From Planctomycetaceae bacterium (GTDB lineage Bacteria > Planctomycetota > Planctomycetia > Pirellulales > Thermoguttaceae), in assembly GCA_031278315.1 (NCBI GenBank), contig JAITKS010000141.1:1-16358 (forward strand): 16,358 nucleotides of DNA, read 5' to 3'. The translations under genes were made by a program, and so were the position numbers. Shown one piece after another: positions 7,609-14,130 of the stretch. The notes beneath the pieces were generated by a model. It was not told where the DNA came from, did no database searches, and worked only from the letters and a program-made list of their open reading frames with translations. Each line of letters starts with the position of its first letter. The stretch's first letter is position 1.

Positions 7609-7660
7609 ATTGAAGACTGTACTTTCCCAAAAATTTTAATTTTATTTTTCCGGTAATGTA
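7609..7660. other. 52-bp convergent gap with an A/T-rich possible bidirectional end
   Basis: The sigma gene and ybeY converge here. The stretch AAAAATTTTAATTTTATTTTT is A/T-rich on both strands and could serve both transcripts, but no strong GC stem precedes a T-run. It also carries ACTGTACTTTCC (7616-7627), which recurs inverted at 8311-8322. Confidence 0.3.
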
Positions 7661-8224
7661 TCAATGAAATCTCTCAATAGTACGATATGTATGGTTATCG
7701 TAATCTATTATTTCTCTTGTAACGTTTAACATGTACTTAACATTTAACGAGTATTCAGATTCTTTTTGCTGCATGATTTTTTTTGAAATTTCATCTTTGT
7801 CGTCATATCCGGCGAGATGTAAAGTTCCGTGAATTGCATAAAGAAAAAATTCTTCCAACGGCGACCACATAAATTCTTTTGCCCGTTCAAATGCCATGTC
7901 CGTACATATAAGAATATCTGCTTCAAGATTTTTTTTTACAATTCCGTTCTTGCCGTAAGATTCTTTATAATCTATCGGAAAACTTATTACATCTGTAACG
8001 TAATCATGTCCTAGAAATTCTGTATTGTATTTTTGCATCGTTTGACTATCAACGATCACAATATTAATCTGACCAAAATAAATTTCTGCATCGTTAAGTA
8101 TTCGGCGGCAAATTAATTCCAATGACGTAATAATTGTCTGTCTGTTGCTTGCTTTTTTATAAGCAAAACGATCAAGCAAATTCTGATCGTCAATTATATC
8201 AATTGATAATAATTGCATTTTCAT
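7661..8224 (-). CDS. ybeY: YbeY, rRNA maturation factor / putative endoribonuclease
   Basis: This is the YbeY/UPF0054 family, a zinc-dependent protein involved in 16S rRNA 3'-end maturation and ribosome quality control. The family's TDV-x-SFP motif is present (TDVISFP), as is the metal-site helix HGTLHLAGYDD. The canonical site is HxxxHxxxxxH. The first two His are present, but the third is Asp. I chose the ATG at 8224 (MKMQLLSID, 187 residues). An in-frame TTG at 8236 would add four residues, and a third start at 8218 is possible. The gene lies about 110 bp downstream of the permease on the same strand, so co-transcription is possible. An inverted 12-bp repeat flanks the gene. Confidence 0.88.
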   Translation of the reverse strand: MKMQLLSIDIIDDQNLLDRFAYKKASNRQTIITSLELICRRILNDAEIYFGQINIVIVDSQTMQKYNTEFLGHDYVTDVISFPIDYKESYGKNGIVKKNLEADILICTDMAFERAKEFMWSPLEEFFLYAIHGTLHLAGYDDKDEISKKIMQQKESEYSLNVKYMLNVTREIIDYDNHTYRTIERFH

Positions 8225-8334
8225 AATGTTTCCCAATTACCTTTTACCTGAAAAAAATAAAACCGAAAATTAAAACGTAATTGATATATTACATATATTA
8301 CAATTTTTTTGGAAAGTACAGTTACGATTTCTTT

Positions 8335-9420
8335 TTAGTTATTTTCAGGTTTTGCTGATATTACTACACCGTAAACAGTCAATATTAAACCTAAAGTTAC
8401 TACAATATTAATTGGTTCTTTAAAATATAGAAAACCTACTACAGATAACAAAATCATTTGACTTACAGCGATCAACGAGGCTTGCAAAGCTGAAGTCATT
8501 CTTAATCCCTGAATTTGACAAAAAAATCCGACAACATTACTCAATCCTGCAATCGGAATAATATACCATGCGATATTCGGTACATTATAAAAACCAACGA
8601 TTCCAGTTCTCACCCAAATACATGTTCCAAAAATTAAAACACCTATTCCAAGTATAATACACATCATTAACGTTACAGGAAAAGGCGCATAACGCCGAAC
8701 ATTGTATAAATTACATTCTGCTGTATTTATCTCATTAGACGGCAAATCAAAACCCGCCCACTTTGTAAATTGAAACGATTGCCATACACTGCTTGTATCA
8801 TTCCAATATTTCCGCACTGTGTAACGCAACATTACGACATAAATCGAATACGCAATTCCGGCAACAACCGCGCCAACCGCTGCTAATATAAATACCAAAC
8901 CGCCGCGATAATTTCCGCCCTGAATTGTCAACTCTTTACCTACACTTAACATTATCACGGCAACAATCAAAATATAAATCGCTATTTGCCGCCGCCGCGA
9001 TAAAAAATCGCCTAAAAAATAACGTCCCATTATTGCAACTCCGATTAAAGTTGACGATTGTATCAGCGGGACTGTAATAACTAAACCAACTATCGCATAA
9101 CCCAAAACTTGAAAATGCGCACCAATCAATTCACAAATTACCGCGGCAATCACTATGTAAATTATCAATCTGCGCGAAATACGATTAAATCTGCCCTGAA
9201 ATAATCGAAAGAAACACCAAGGCAACAAAATAGCCAATCCTAACAACTCTTTATAAAATAATATCCAATCAGAATTAAGCTGATAGTCCGTAAGAAATCG
9301 CACCGTTATATTAGATAACCCGTAAAAAAACGTTGACAAAAATGCAAATACCGTTCCTGCCCAACTCTCACGGCGAGACGAAATAGAAGTCAATGTAACT
9401 TGATTTAACGACGACATCAA
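8335..9420 (-). CDS. EamA/DMT-superfamily ten-helix permease
   Basis: This 361-residue inner-membrane protein has two EamA-type halves. Hydrophobic segments fall at about 20-43, 52-75, 85-105, 108-137, 145-161, 173-198, 248-276, 290-310, 313-336 and 338-356, consistent with ten helices. The second half carries the typical GLRMTSALQASLIAVSQ, then the SVVGFLYFKEPI segment. The family transports drugs, metabolites or sugars, and the substrate cannot be told from sequence. A hydrophilic insert of about 48 residues (201-248, with Trp205 and Trp219) separates helices 6 and 7, making it longer than the usual ~300 residues. Upstream, GCATATTACAATATT lies 33-50 bp before the start and resembles the block upstream of the AnmK homologue. 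Confidence 0.85.
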   Translation of the reverse strand: MMSSLNQVTLTSISSRRESWAGTVFAFLSTFFYGLSNITVRFLTDYQLNSDWILFYKELLGLAILLPWCFFRLFQGRFNRISRRLIIYIVIAAVICELIGAHFQVLGYAIVGLVITVPLIQSSTLIGVAIMGRYFLGDFLSRRRQIAIYILIVAVIMLSVGKELTIQGGNYRGGLVFILAAVGAVVAGIAYSIYVVMLRYTVRKYWNDTSSVWQSFQFTKWAGFDLPSNEINTAECNLYNVRRYAPFPVTLMMCIILGIGVLIFGTCIWVRTGIVGFYNVPNIAWYIIPIAGLSNVVGFFCQIQGLRMTSALQASLIAVSQMILLSVVGFLYFKEPINIVVTLGLILTVYGVVISAKPENN

Positions 9421-9565
9421 AATTAAAATTCACCGGAAAAAAACCGGCTAAAAATATTGTAATATGCAATTAGTTTTGTTGTAACTATTCAGTGAATTTT
9501 TAATTTCAAGACTCGTAATTAAAAGAACACTGAAACATATATTACGAAATTCACTAAAATCTAAA

Positions 9566-9630
9566 ATTACAAAATATTCTTTCTCAGTGTTCTCTGTGAT
9601 TAATAGTTCTCTGCGGTTAATAAAAAAAAT
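9566..9630 (+). repeat. Family B repeat, copy 2
   Basis: This begins ATTACAAAATATTC and carries TTCTCAGTG and TTCTCTGTG units, then ATTAATAG, a further TTCTCTGCGG and GTTAATAAA. The inner TTAATA plus a repeated 9-mer suggests an internal duplication compared with copy 1. Confidence 0.7.
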
Positions 9631-9647
9631 ATTCCGCCGGAATATTA
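9621..9647 (-). terminator. Intrinsic terminator of the greA-murB transcript
   Basis: On the minus strand the sequence AATATTCC-GGC-GGAATATT is followed directly by a run of T, giving an 8-bp hairpin plus U-tract. It lies about 90 nt beyond the murB stop codon. This fits the 3' end of the greA-murB transcript and would insulate the permease gene that follows on the same strand. The stem is AT-rich, so efficiency is unknown. Confidence 0.6.
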
Positions 9648-9652
9648 CCATT

Positions 9653-9722
9653 TTGTCAATATTGCTTGATCTCTACAGAGAGATGCTCGGCATTGCGTCT
9701 CTATAATTTATCTATAATTTAT
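9653..9722 (+). repeat. Family C repeat, copy 2, plus 11-bp tandem duplication
   Basis: TTGTCAATATTGCT, then AGAGATGCTCGGCATTGC, then GTCTCTA matches the copy at 3981-4034. Here AGAGATGC can pair with GCGTCTCT (one G-T wobble), so the stem is longer than in copy 1. CTATAATTTAT is duplicated exactly at 9701-9711 and 9712-9722. Confidence 0.65.
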
Positions 9723-9733
9723 CACAAGACAAA

Positions 9734-10660
9734 TTACCATACACGTAAAGACGGCTCTATTTCGACATCTGTTTTTTCTAAAATACGATCTTGTACTAAC
9801 TGAATTAGACGTTTTATATCATTAACGATATCCCGTCCTGAATTGTTTTGCTCTGAATTTTTATTGCCGTTTATAGCCGGCTCTACAATGATGAAATTAG
9901 AATTGTGATCGCTAATTACCGCACCGCCGATTTGCGTCCCTTTAAGATTAACTTGATCAATTAAATCACTTGCTGACGTTCCCGTTTTTGTACTATTAAA
10001 CGCCATTACTAATCTTAATCCGCTGTCGGGTTGTTGCGACTTGCGTACAATCCAAAATTTCTGCATCCGTTTTGATAACTCCGAAACATCGTCTAACTCT
10101 AACCTGAAAACCGCCGAAAGAATCACACCCGTATCAAGACTACTCGACCTGTACCCAAACGTGATCTCATTTTTCGATAACGTAGAAATTGTACCATCAA
10201 GATTCGCAACCCTTACACTTTCAACCCATTGTCCGATATTATCATTACTCGTTCCCGCATTGTCGCAAAGTACACCGCCGATTGTGCCGGGTATTCCAAT
10301 CAATCCTTCCACTCCCCCAAGACCGAATGTAACTGCCTCCGTAATAAATTGCACTAACTTAACACCTGCGCCCGCCGTAATTAACGGCTCTCGGCTTGAT
10401 GCATTATGTTCAATAGTACAAAACGCCGGCTTGTTAAGCGAAATCACAATTCCCGCCAGTCCTTTGTTAGGAACAAGAACATTCGACCCCGCACCAATCA
10501 CACGCACCGATAAATTTCGGTACCGGCACCGATCTAACAACAATAACAATTGCGATTCCGATTCAGGCTCCGCAAAATACTCAACCGTACCGCCAATTCC
10601 AAGACGCGTATAATCCGCCAAACAAACATTTGAACGAACAAATGACCGAAATTCTTCCAT
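9734..10660 (-). CDS. murB: MurB, UDP-N-acetylenolpyruvoylglucosamine reductase
   Basis: This 308-residue FAD enzyme reduces UDP-GlcNAc-enolpyruvate with NADPH to UDP-MurNAc, the second committed step of peptidoglycan synthesis. RLGIGGTVEYFAEP (19-32), GAGSNVLV (57-64) and GIPGTIGGVLCDNAG (122-136) form the FAD-binding half. FGYRSSSL (168-175) carries the Tyr-Arg pair of type II MurB. DLIDQVNLKGTQIGG (232-246) and VEIEP near the C-terminus complete the fold. The proton-donating Ser (or Cys) of the usual SAG-S/C-xFKNP loop aligns with Ala220 in VMAFNS, so this key residue is missing. A loop at 263-278 (Asn/Gly-rich) is longer than usual. It starts 15 bp after greA, with GAGG about 10 nt upstream, and the two likely form an operon. 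Confidence 0.88.
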   Translation of the reverse strand: MEEFRSFVRSNVCLADYTRLGIGGTVEYFAEPESESQLLLLLDRCRYRNLSVRVIGAGSNVLVPNKGLAGIVISLNKPAFCTIEHNASSREPLITAGAGVKLVQFITEAVTFGLGGVEGLIGIPGTIGGVLCDNAGTSNDNIGQWVESVRVANLDGTISTLSKNEITFGYRSSSLDTGVILSAVFRLELDDVSELSKRMQKFWIVRKSQQPDSGLRLVMAFNSTKTGTSASDLIDQVNLKGTQIGGAVISDHNSNFIIVEPAINGNKNSEQNNSGRDIVNDIKRLIQLVQDRILEKTDVEIEPSLRVW

Positions 10661-10675
10661 CGTCTCAATACCTCA

Positions 10676-11149
10676 TCAATTGTAACTTATCTCCAATATC
10701 TTAAACTCTAAAACACGATTCGGAACTTGAATCGTAACGATTTCGCCTTGTTTTCTACCCAAAAAACCTTGTGCCAACGGACTCGTTACCAGAATTTTAC
10801 CCTCGTCGTAATCTTCTTCGCCGGCACCTACAAGAGTATAAGTTTCCGGTTTTTTTGTGCCGGTTTTCAATACTTTAACTGTCGCGCCAAAACGTACTTC
10901 ATCTTGCGGTAAAGTAGAAGTATCAATAATTACCGCACGGCCGAGTTTACTTTTTAGCTCATTTATTCTCGCATGCAAAAGTCCCTGACTTTCCCGCGCA
11001 CCATGATATTCTGCATTCTCTTTCAAATCACCTTCAGCGCGGGCAGTAGCCAACCGTTCTAAAATTATCGGCATCTCTTCCGTTTCGAGCCGTTCTACTT
11101 CGGATTTTATTTTGTTATACCCTTCACGGGTCATCGGAATTGTATCCAT
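10676..11149 (-). CDS. greA: GreA, transcript cleavage factor
   Basis: This 157-residue protein enters the RNA polymerase secondary channel and stimulates cleavage of backtracked RNA. The N-terminal coiled coil spans about 1-75. Its tip motif EGDLKENAEYH places Asp41 and Glu44 exactly as in E. coli GreA. The C-terminal FKBP-like domain includes GKILVTSPLAQGFLGRKQGE, typical of GreA, with no sign of the GreB variant. The start has a strong ribosome-binding site, AAAGGAGA, about 6 nt upstream. It ends in tandem TGA TGA stops 15 bp before murB. It is the first gene of the pair and the terminator at 9621-9647 serves both. Confidence 0.95.
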   Translation of the reverse strand: MDTIPMTREGYNKIKSEVERLETEEMPIILERLATARAEGDLKENAEYHGARESQGLLHARINELKSKLGRAVIIDTSTLPQDEVRFGATVKVLKTGTKKPETYTLVGAGEEDYDEGKILVTSPLAQGFLGRKQGEIVTIQVPNRVLEFKILEISYN

Positions 11150-11363
11150 CGAAAATCTCCTTTGTGGAATGTTCAGATGATTGCAAAAAAATGATCTTTA
11201 TCAAAAATACAAAAATCGGTAATATTAACAAATTACGAATCGCAAAAATATAAATATTTGCTATTCAGAATTATTATTGAGTTATAACTCTGTAGAAATA
11301 CTACAAAATTTGTACAAGAAATAAAGTAAATAATTTTTGTAACGTTAATTTAATTTTATATCC

Positions 11364-11489
11364 GCTTCATACTACGAAATTCGGCGATACAATGCGTGTT
11401 CAGTAAAACCTGTTTTCAAATAGGTAACTTGCCGATACACGTAAACAGGCAGATCGAACCGAAAATTTAAGTGAGAGCAGTTTAAAAAC
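11364..11489 (+). repeat. Family E element, copy 1 (about 126 bp)
   Basis: One end reads TACGAAATTCGGCGATAC (11373-11390) and the other CGAACCGAAAATTTAAG (11455-11471), then TGAGAGCAGTTTAAAAAC. The two ends are roughly inverted with respect to each other (CGAAATTCGG versus CCGAAAATTT). Copies in the opposite orientation are at 12552-12668 and 13891-14000. Between this copy and the one at 13891-14000, most differences at the first end are transitions. Confidence 0.6.
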
Positions 11490-11588
11490 AATTCGTAAAT
11501 GATTTTTCTATTCATGCAAAAAAATTTTTTCATGCCGAAAGATGAATACCGAAGATGAATTCCGTACAAAATTTTATTGCGAATAATT

Positions 11589-11612
11589 ACAAATTATCAA
11601 ACAAATTATCAA
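11589..11612 (+). repeat. Perfect 12-bp tandem duplication
   Basis: ACAAATTATCAA occurs twice without a gap (11589-11600 and 11601-11612), 24 bp before the ATG at 11636. It is a multiple of three and would read through in frame from the upstream ATG at 11555, but I favour it as leader sequence. Confidence 0.7.
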
Positions 11613-11635
11613 ACAACCTTAACTTTAATATTATC

Positions 11636-11947
11636 ATGTCAATAGCCGAACTTGACCGTGAACTTTTAATACGATGTCTGGACGAACAACCGCGGGCGTG
11701 GGAAGATTTCGTTGATAGATTTCTCGGACTCGTATTACATATCGTTGATTACACTGCAACCAAGCGCGACATACGAATCAGCATTGAGGATCGAAACACT
11801 TTATGTGAAAGCGTATTCGCCGCTCTCGGACACGATAACTACAGGCTGCTGCGAAATTTTAGTGAACGAAGCAGCTTAACTACTTATCTTTCAGTTATTG
11901 CGAGACGAATCATAATTCGTACTTTGATGAATCAGACATATCAGTAA
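11636..11947 (+). CDS. Stand-alone sigma-70 region 2 domain protein
   Basis: This encodes 103 residues resembling region 2 of ECF-type sigma factors: AELDRELLIRCLDEQPRAWEDFVDRFLGLV, then the helix RNTLCESVFAALG, then SSLTTYLSVIARRIIIRTL, where the -10 recognition helix should lie. No region 4 follows before the stop, and the 177 bp to rplT carry none. I recall proteins of this kind in planctomycete genomes but the function is not known to me. I chose the ATG at 11636 because family members begin near the ELDRELL helix. An ATG at 11555 would add 27 low-complexity residues. No Shine-Dalgarno sequence is visible. The gene converges on rplT. Confidence 0.7.
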   Translation: MSIAELDRELLIRCLDEQPRAWEDFVDRFLGLVLHIVDYTATKRDIRISIEDRNTLCESVFAALGHDNYRLLRNFSERSSLTTYLSVIARRIIIRTLMNQTYQ

Positions 11948-11960
11948 TTAGTAATGATGT

Positions 11961-12073
11961 CAAACAATCCAAGCTGAAGCTGTCAAAAACTGATAATGTT
12001 TTGGAAGGTTGCGAAATTAACGTATCAATTGAAACGTAACAATTGAGTTGCCGCTTGCTGATTGGATTGTTTG
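11961..12073. repeat. Long-range inverted repeat with an internal 14-bp tandem duplication
   Basis: CAAACAATCCAA (11961-11972) and TTGGATTGTTTG (12062-12073) are perfect inverted repeats, with extra pairing inward (AAGC with GCTT). Between them AACGTATCAATTGA is followed directly by AACGTAACAATTGA (12019-12046), one mismatch. It lies between two convergent genes, so it could form an end structure for both transcripts, but neither side shows a clear U-tract. Confidence 0.45.
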
Positions 12074-12124
12074 TATTTGTATTTGTTGAAATTGTGCGGG
12101 TTACTGTCCGTCGGAGAGGCGGTA

Positions 12125-12499
12125 TTATTTTTTGTACCAGCTTAACTCGCTCAATGATTTTTTAACGGTTTCAACAATTTTACTGAATGCTTGATGGTCA
12201 TTGACAGCTAGTTCTGCTAATGTTTTACGGTCTAAAGTGATATTCGCTGCTTTAAGACCGCAGATAAATTCGCTGTAACGCAAACCGAGTTCTCGGACTG
12301 CAGCGTTAATTCGAGTTATCCAGAGTGAGCGGAAGTCACGTTTTCTAACTCGGCGGTCTCGTGTTGCGTAGCAATTGGCACGGACTATTGTTTCTTTGAC
12401 TGTCCGCAACAATTTACTTCTGCCGCTGCGAAAGCCTTTAGCTCGTTTGAATAATCGTTTTTTGGATTGCCGGCGGGCGGCACCGCGTGTTGTTCGCAT
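12125..12499 (-). CDS. rplT: 50S ribosomal protein L20
   Basis: This encodes 124 residues of L20, an early-binding 23S rRNA protein needed for 50S assembly. The N-terminal extension is strongly basic (RRQSKKRLFKRAKGFRSGRS). It is followed by the typical FRSLWITRINAAVRELGLRYSEFICGL segment (residues 56-82) and a globular C-terminus with NITLDRKTLAELA. Its length is close to the usual 117-120. AAGGAGA lies about 7 nt before the ATG. It follows rpmI on the same strand, but the gap is 383 bp where a short one is common, and a family E element occupies part of it. A separate promoter is therefore possible. Confidence 0.97.
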   Translation of the reverse strand: MRTTRGAARRQSKKRLFKRAKGFRSGRSKLLRTVKETIVRANCYATRDRRVRKRDFRSLWITRINAAVRELGLRYSEFICGLKAANITLDRKTLAELAVNDHQAFSKIVETVKKSLSELSWYKK

Positions 12500-12882
12500 G
12501 ATAAATGTCTCCTTATTTTGATTTTAATTTGAGTCGATTTTAAGTTAGTTTCACTTTGTTTTTTCGGTTCAAGCTGTCTAATGACTTTTATGATTTAGTA
12601 ATTGTAATCTGATGTTTTTTGATGAATAACTTTTATGACACCGAAATTCATCGTATGATACGAAATAGAAGTTGAAGTTACTGTTAGTTATTTTATTTTC
12701 GTTACGAATAATATTGTTGATCAATTTAAAATCGATTGTGAGTTATAAGTTGTTCATAAATTATTTCTTTGTTGTTCTTTATTATTTATTAAATTGAAAA
12801 GTTTTTATTCGTCATTATTTATTATGTTGTCTTTGAAATCTTATCATCAAGTGAATAAAGTGAGTTGTTAATGGGGCGAAAA
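12500..12882. other. 383-bp gap between rpmI and rplT
   Basis: This is long for a rpmI-rplT pair. It holds family E copy 3 (12552-12668), whose end lies about 50 bp before rplT, and an AT-rich stretch with no recognisable gene. It may carry an rplT promoter or a leader structure, but I cannot define one. Confidence 0.5.
12552..12668 (-). repeat. Family E element, copy 3
   Basis: On the plus strand it runs from TTTTTTCGGTTCAAGCTGTCT to GACACCGAAATTCATCG. The inner part GAATAACTTTTATGACACCG lines up with GAATAGTTTTTATATCACCG of the copy at 13891-14000. The ACCGAAA ends are inverted. The TAAGTGAGAGCAG extension of copy 1 is poorly kept here. Confidence 0.55.
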
Positions 12883-13083
12883 TTATTGCCCGGGCGTTAA
12901 AGATACTACGATTTTGGACACTTCGGATTTATTGACAACAGTAGTGCCGCGAAGTTGGCGGCGGCGTTTTTTAGTCAACCGGAAAGCGAGATGGCTTGTA
13001 CCGCTATGTCGATGTTTTACTTTTCCTGTTGCGGTTAATTTGAATCTTTTTTTGATTCCTTTATGAGTTTTTTGTTTAGGCAT
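12883..13083 (-). CDS. rpmI: 50S ribosomal protein L35
   Basis: This encodes 66 residues of L35: MPKQKTHKGIKKRFKLTATGK, then HRHSGTSHLAFRLTKKRRRQLRG and a short C-terminus. It matches the bacterial family along its length. AAGTGAG about 9 nt upstream can serve as the ribosome-binding site. infC (IF3), which often precedes rpmI, is not found in the 1.1 kb upstream, so the operon starts with rpmI here or infC is elsewhere. Confidence 0.97.
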   Translation of the reverse strand: MPKQKTHKGIKKRFKLTATGKVKHRHSGTSHLAFRLTKKRRRQLRGTTVVNKSEVSKIVVSLTPGQ

Positions 13084-13840
13084 TATTTAATCTCACTTTG
13101 ATATTTGTTATTCTAATTTTGAAATTTTCGTCAATATATAAAGTTGTAGAATTATGTTTATTGGTTTATCTAGTTAGACAAAAATTTCGAGTTCAAGCAA
13201 AAATTATGTTTGGTGTAAGTTGATTTACCGTTGTTGCGGGATTTATTGATTTTGATTAAATTCTTAATATCTTTTTAATATCTTATCGTGTGAATTTTAT
13301 CAATTTCGTATAAATCTGAATTGACCAAAACACAAACGGGCGGTAATTGTACACGAGAAACCAAAACAAAAAAGGGGGGGAAAGACAAATAAACGAAATG
13401 AATAAAATTCACAAAAAACAAAGACAATTCACAAACAATTTATAAATATTTCACAAATATTTCATTTAATATTTCTGTAGATAAATTCTAAAAAACTCGT
13501 GTAAAAATAAATTAGATATGTTTTGTATCGTGTTATCTTATCTTTTATCACCTGTCATATTGGCAGTTAAATTTTAATCTTTTTATTTGAGTTAATATTT
13601 TTAATTTTAATGTGTTATGAACAAAAATCGGTCTTAATTTTTTTGGCATGTGAATTGCAAGAATAGCAGGAAACGTTAATACTAATGATTATTATCTAGT
13701 ATTGAGTTTATATTTTTCAGATTAGACAATGTTATTTATGTAACGTTATATAATTTGAAAATGAAGGGGGGACGTTGTGATATTGATTAAATGTAAAATG
13801 AATTTGCAGAATTGTTATACACACACGTTAAGTAATTTCG

Positions 13841-13895
13841 GCATCACAAGAGGAGACATCACAAGAGGTTTATAAGGTTTATAAGGTTTATAAAC
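13841..13895 (+). repeat. Two adjacent tandem duplications upstream of dnaK
   Basis: CATCACAAGAGG occurs at 13842-13853 and again at 13857-13868 (15-bp period). It is followed directly by TTTATAAGG three times (13869-13877, 13878-13886, then a partial unit from 13887). These look like recent slippage products. They abut the family E element. Confidence 0.75.
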
Positions 13896-14000
13896 TGCTC
13901 TTACATTAATTTTCGGTTCGGGCTGTCTGCTTATTTATCGGGGGCGGACTTTTTAATGAATAGTTTTTATATCACCGAAATTCATAATACGATAAGTATA
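13891..14000 (-). repeat. Family E element, copy 2
   Basis: On the plus strand it runs from TAAACTGCTCTTACATTAAT with TTTCGGTTCGGGC through to ATCACCGAAATTCATAATAC. Both ends match the copies at 11364-11489 and 12552-12668. The ends ATTTTCGGT and ACCGAAAT are inverted repeats about 70 bp apart. No ORF lies inside. Confidence 0.6.
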
Positions 14001-14035
14001 GTGAATAAGAGCAAACGGTAATAAACTGAAAATAA

Positions 14036-14090
14036 GTGTGAGATTCAGTGTGAGATTAATGTGTGAGATTAGTGAGATTAAAGAGTGAGT
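14036..14090 (+). repeat. GTGTGAGATT direct-repeat array upstream of dnaK
   Basis: GTGTGAGATT occurs three times exactly (14036-14045, 14048-14057, 14061-14070), followed by GTGAGATT (14072-14079) and GTGAG (14085-14089). Unit spacing of about 11-13 bp is near one helical turn. It ends about 130 bp upstream of the dnaK start, where a regulator site would be plausible. Confidence 0.75.
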
Positions 14091-14130
14091 AATAATTTTT
14101 TGTTGCGCAATTCTTGCAATATCATTTTTT

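Larger units (their letters stand above)
9421..9733. other. 313-bp gap between murB and the permease, with repeats and a terminator
   Basis: Genes on both sides are on the minus strand. The gap holds the family B copy 2 (9566-9630), a minus-strand terminator (9621-9647), a family C copy 2 (9653-9712) and an 11-bp tandem duplication (9701-9722). It also holds the upstream region of the permease, where CCGG-TTTTTTT-CCGG lies just before the start codon. No gene is seen: a 67-codon minus-strand frame runs through the repeats and is not credible. Confidence 0.6.
11150..11635. promoter_or_regulatory. 485-bp divergent region between greA and the sigma-2 gene, with family E element
   Basis: The promoters of greA (minus) and the sigma-2 gene (plus) should lie here, but I cannot fix either. 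It holds family E copy 1 (11364-11489) and a perfect 12-bp tandem duplication (11589-11612). A 65-codon minus-strand frame through the repeat is not credible. Confidence 0.5.

Noticed and set aside
8225..8236. TTG at 8236 as the ybeY start
   Set aside because: Two ATG codons follow within 18 bp and the TTG has no better ribosome-binding site.
9448..9651. 67-codon minus-strand frame between murB and the permease
   Set aside because: It reads through a family B repeat and the terminator, and shares its TENTE peptide with another frame only because the DNA repeats.
10041..10613. 190-codon plus-strand frame antisense to murB
   Set aside because: It lies wholly inside murB, is low complexity (Asn-, Thr- and Pro-rich) and has no recognisable domain.
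11372..11569. 65-codon minus-strand frame between greA and the sigma-2 gene
   Set aside because: It reads through family E copy 1 and has no recognisable features.
11555..11635. ATG at 11555 as start of the sigma-2 protein
   Set aside because: The added residues are low complexity and come partly from a 12-bp tandem duplication; the family homology begins after 11636.
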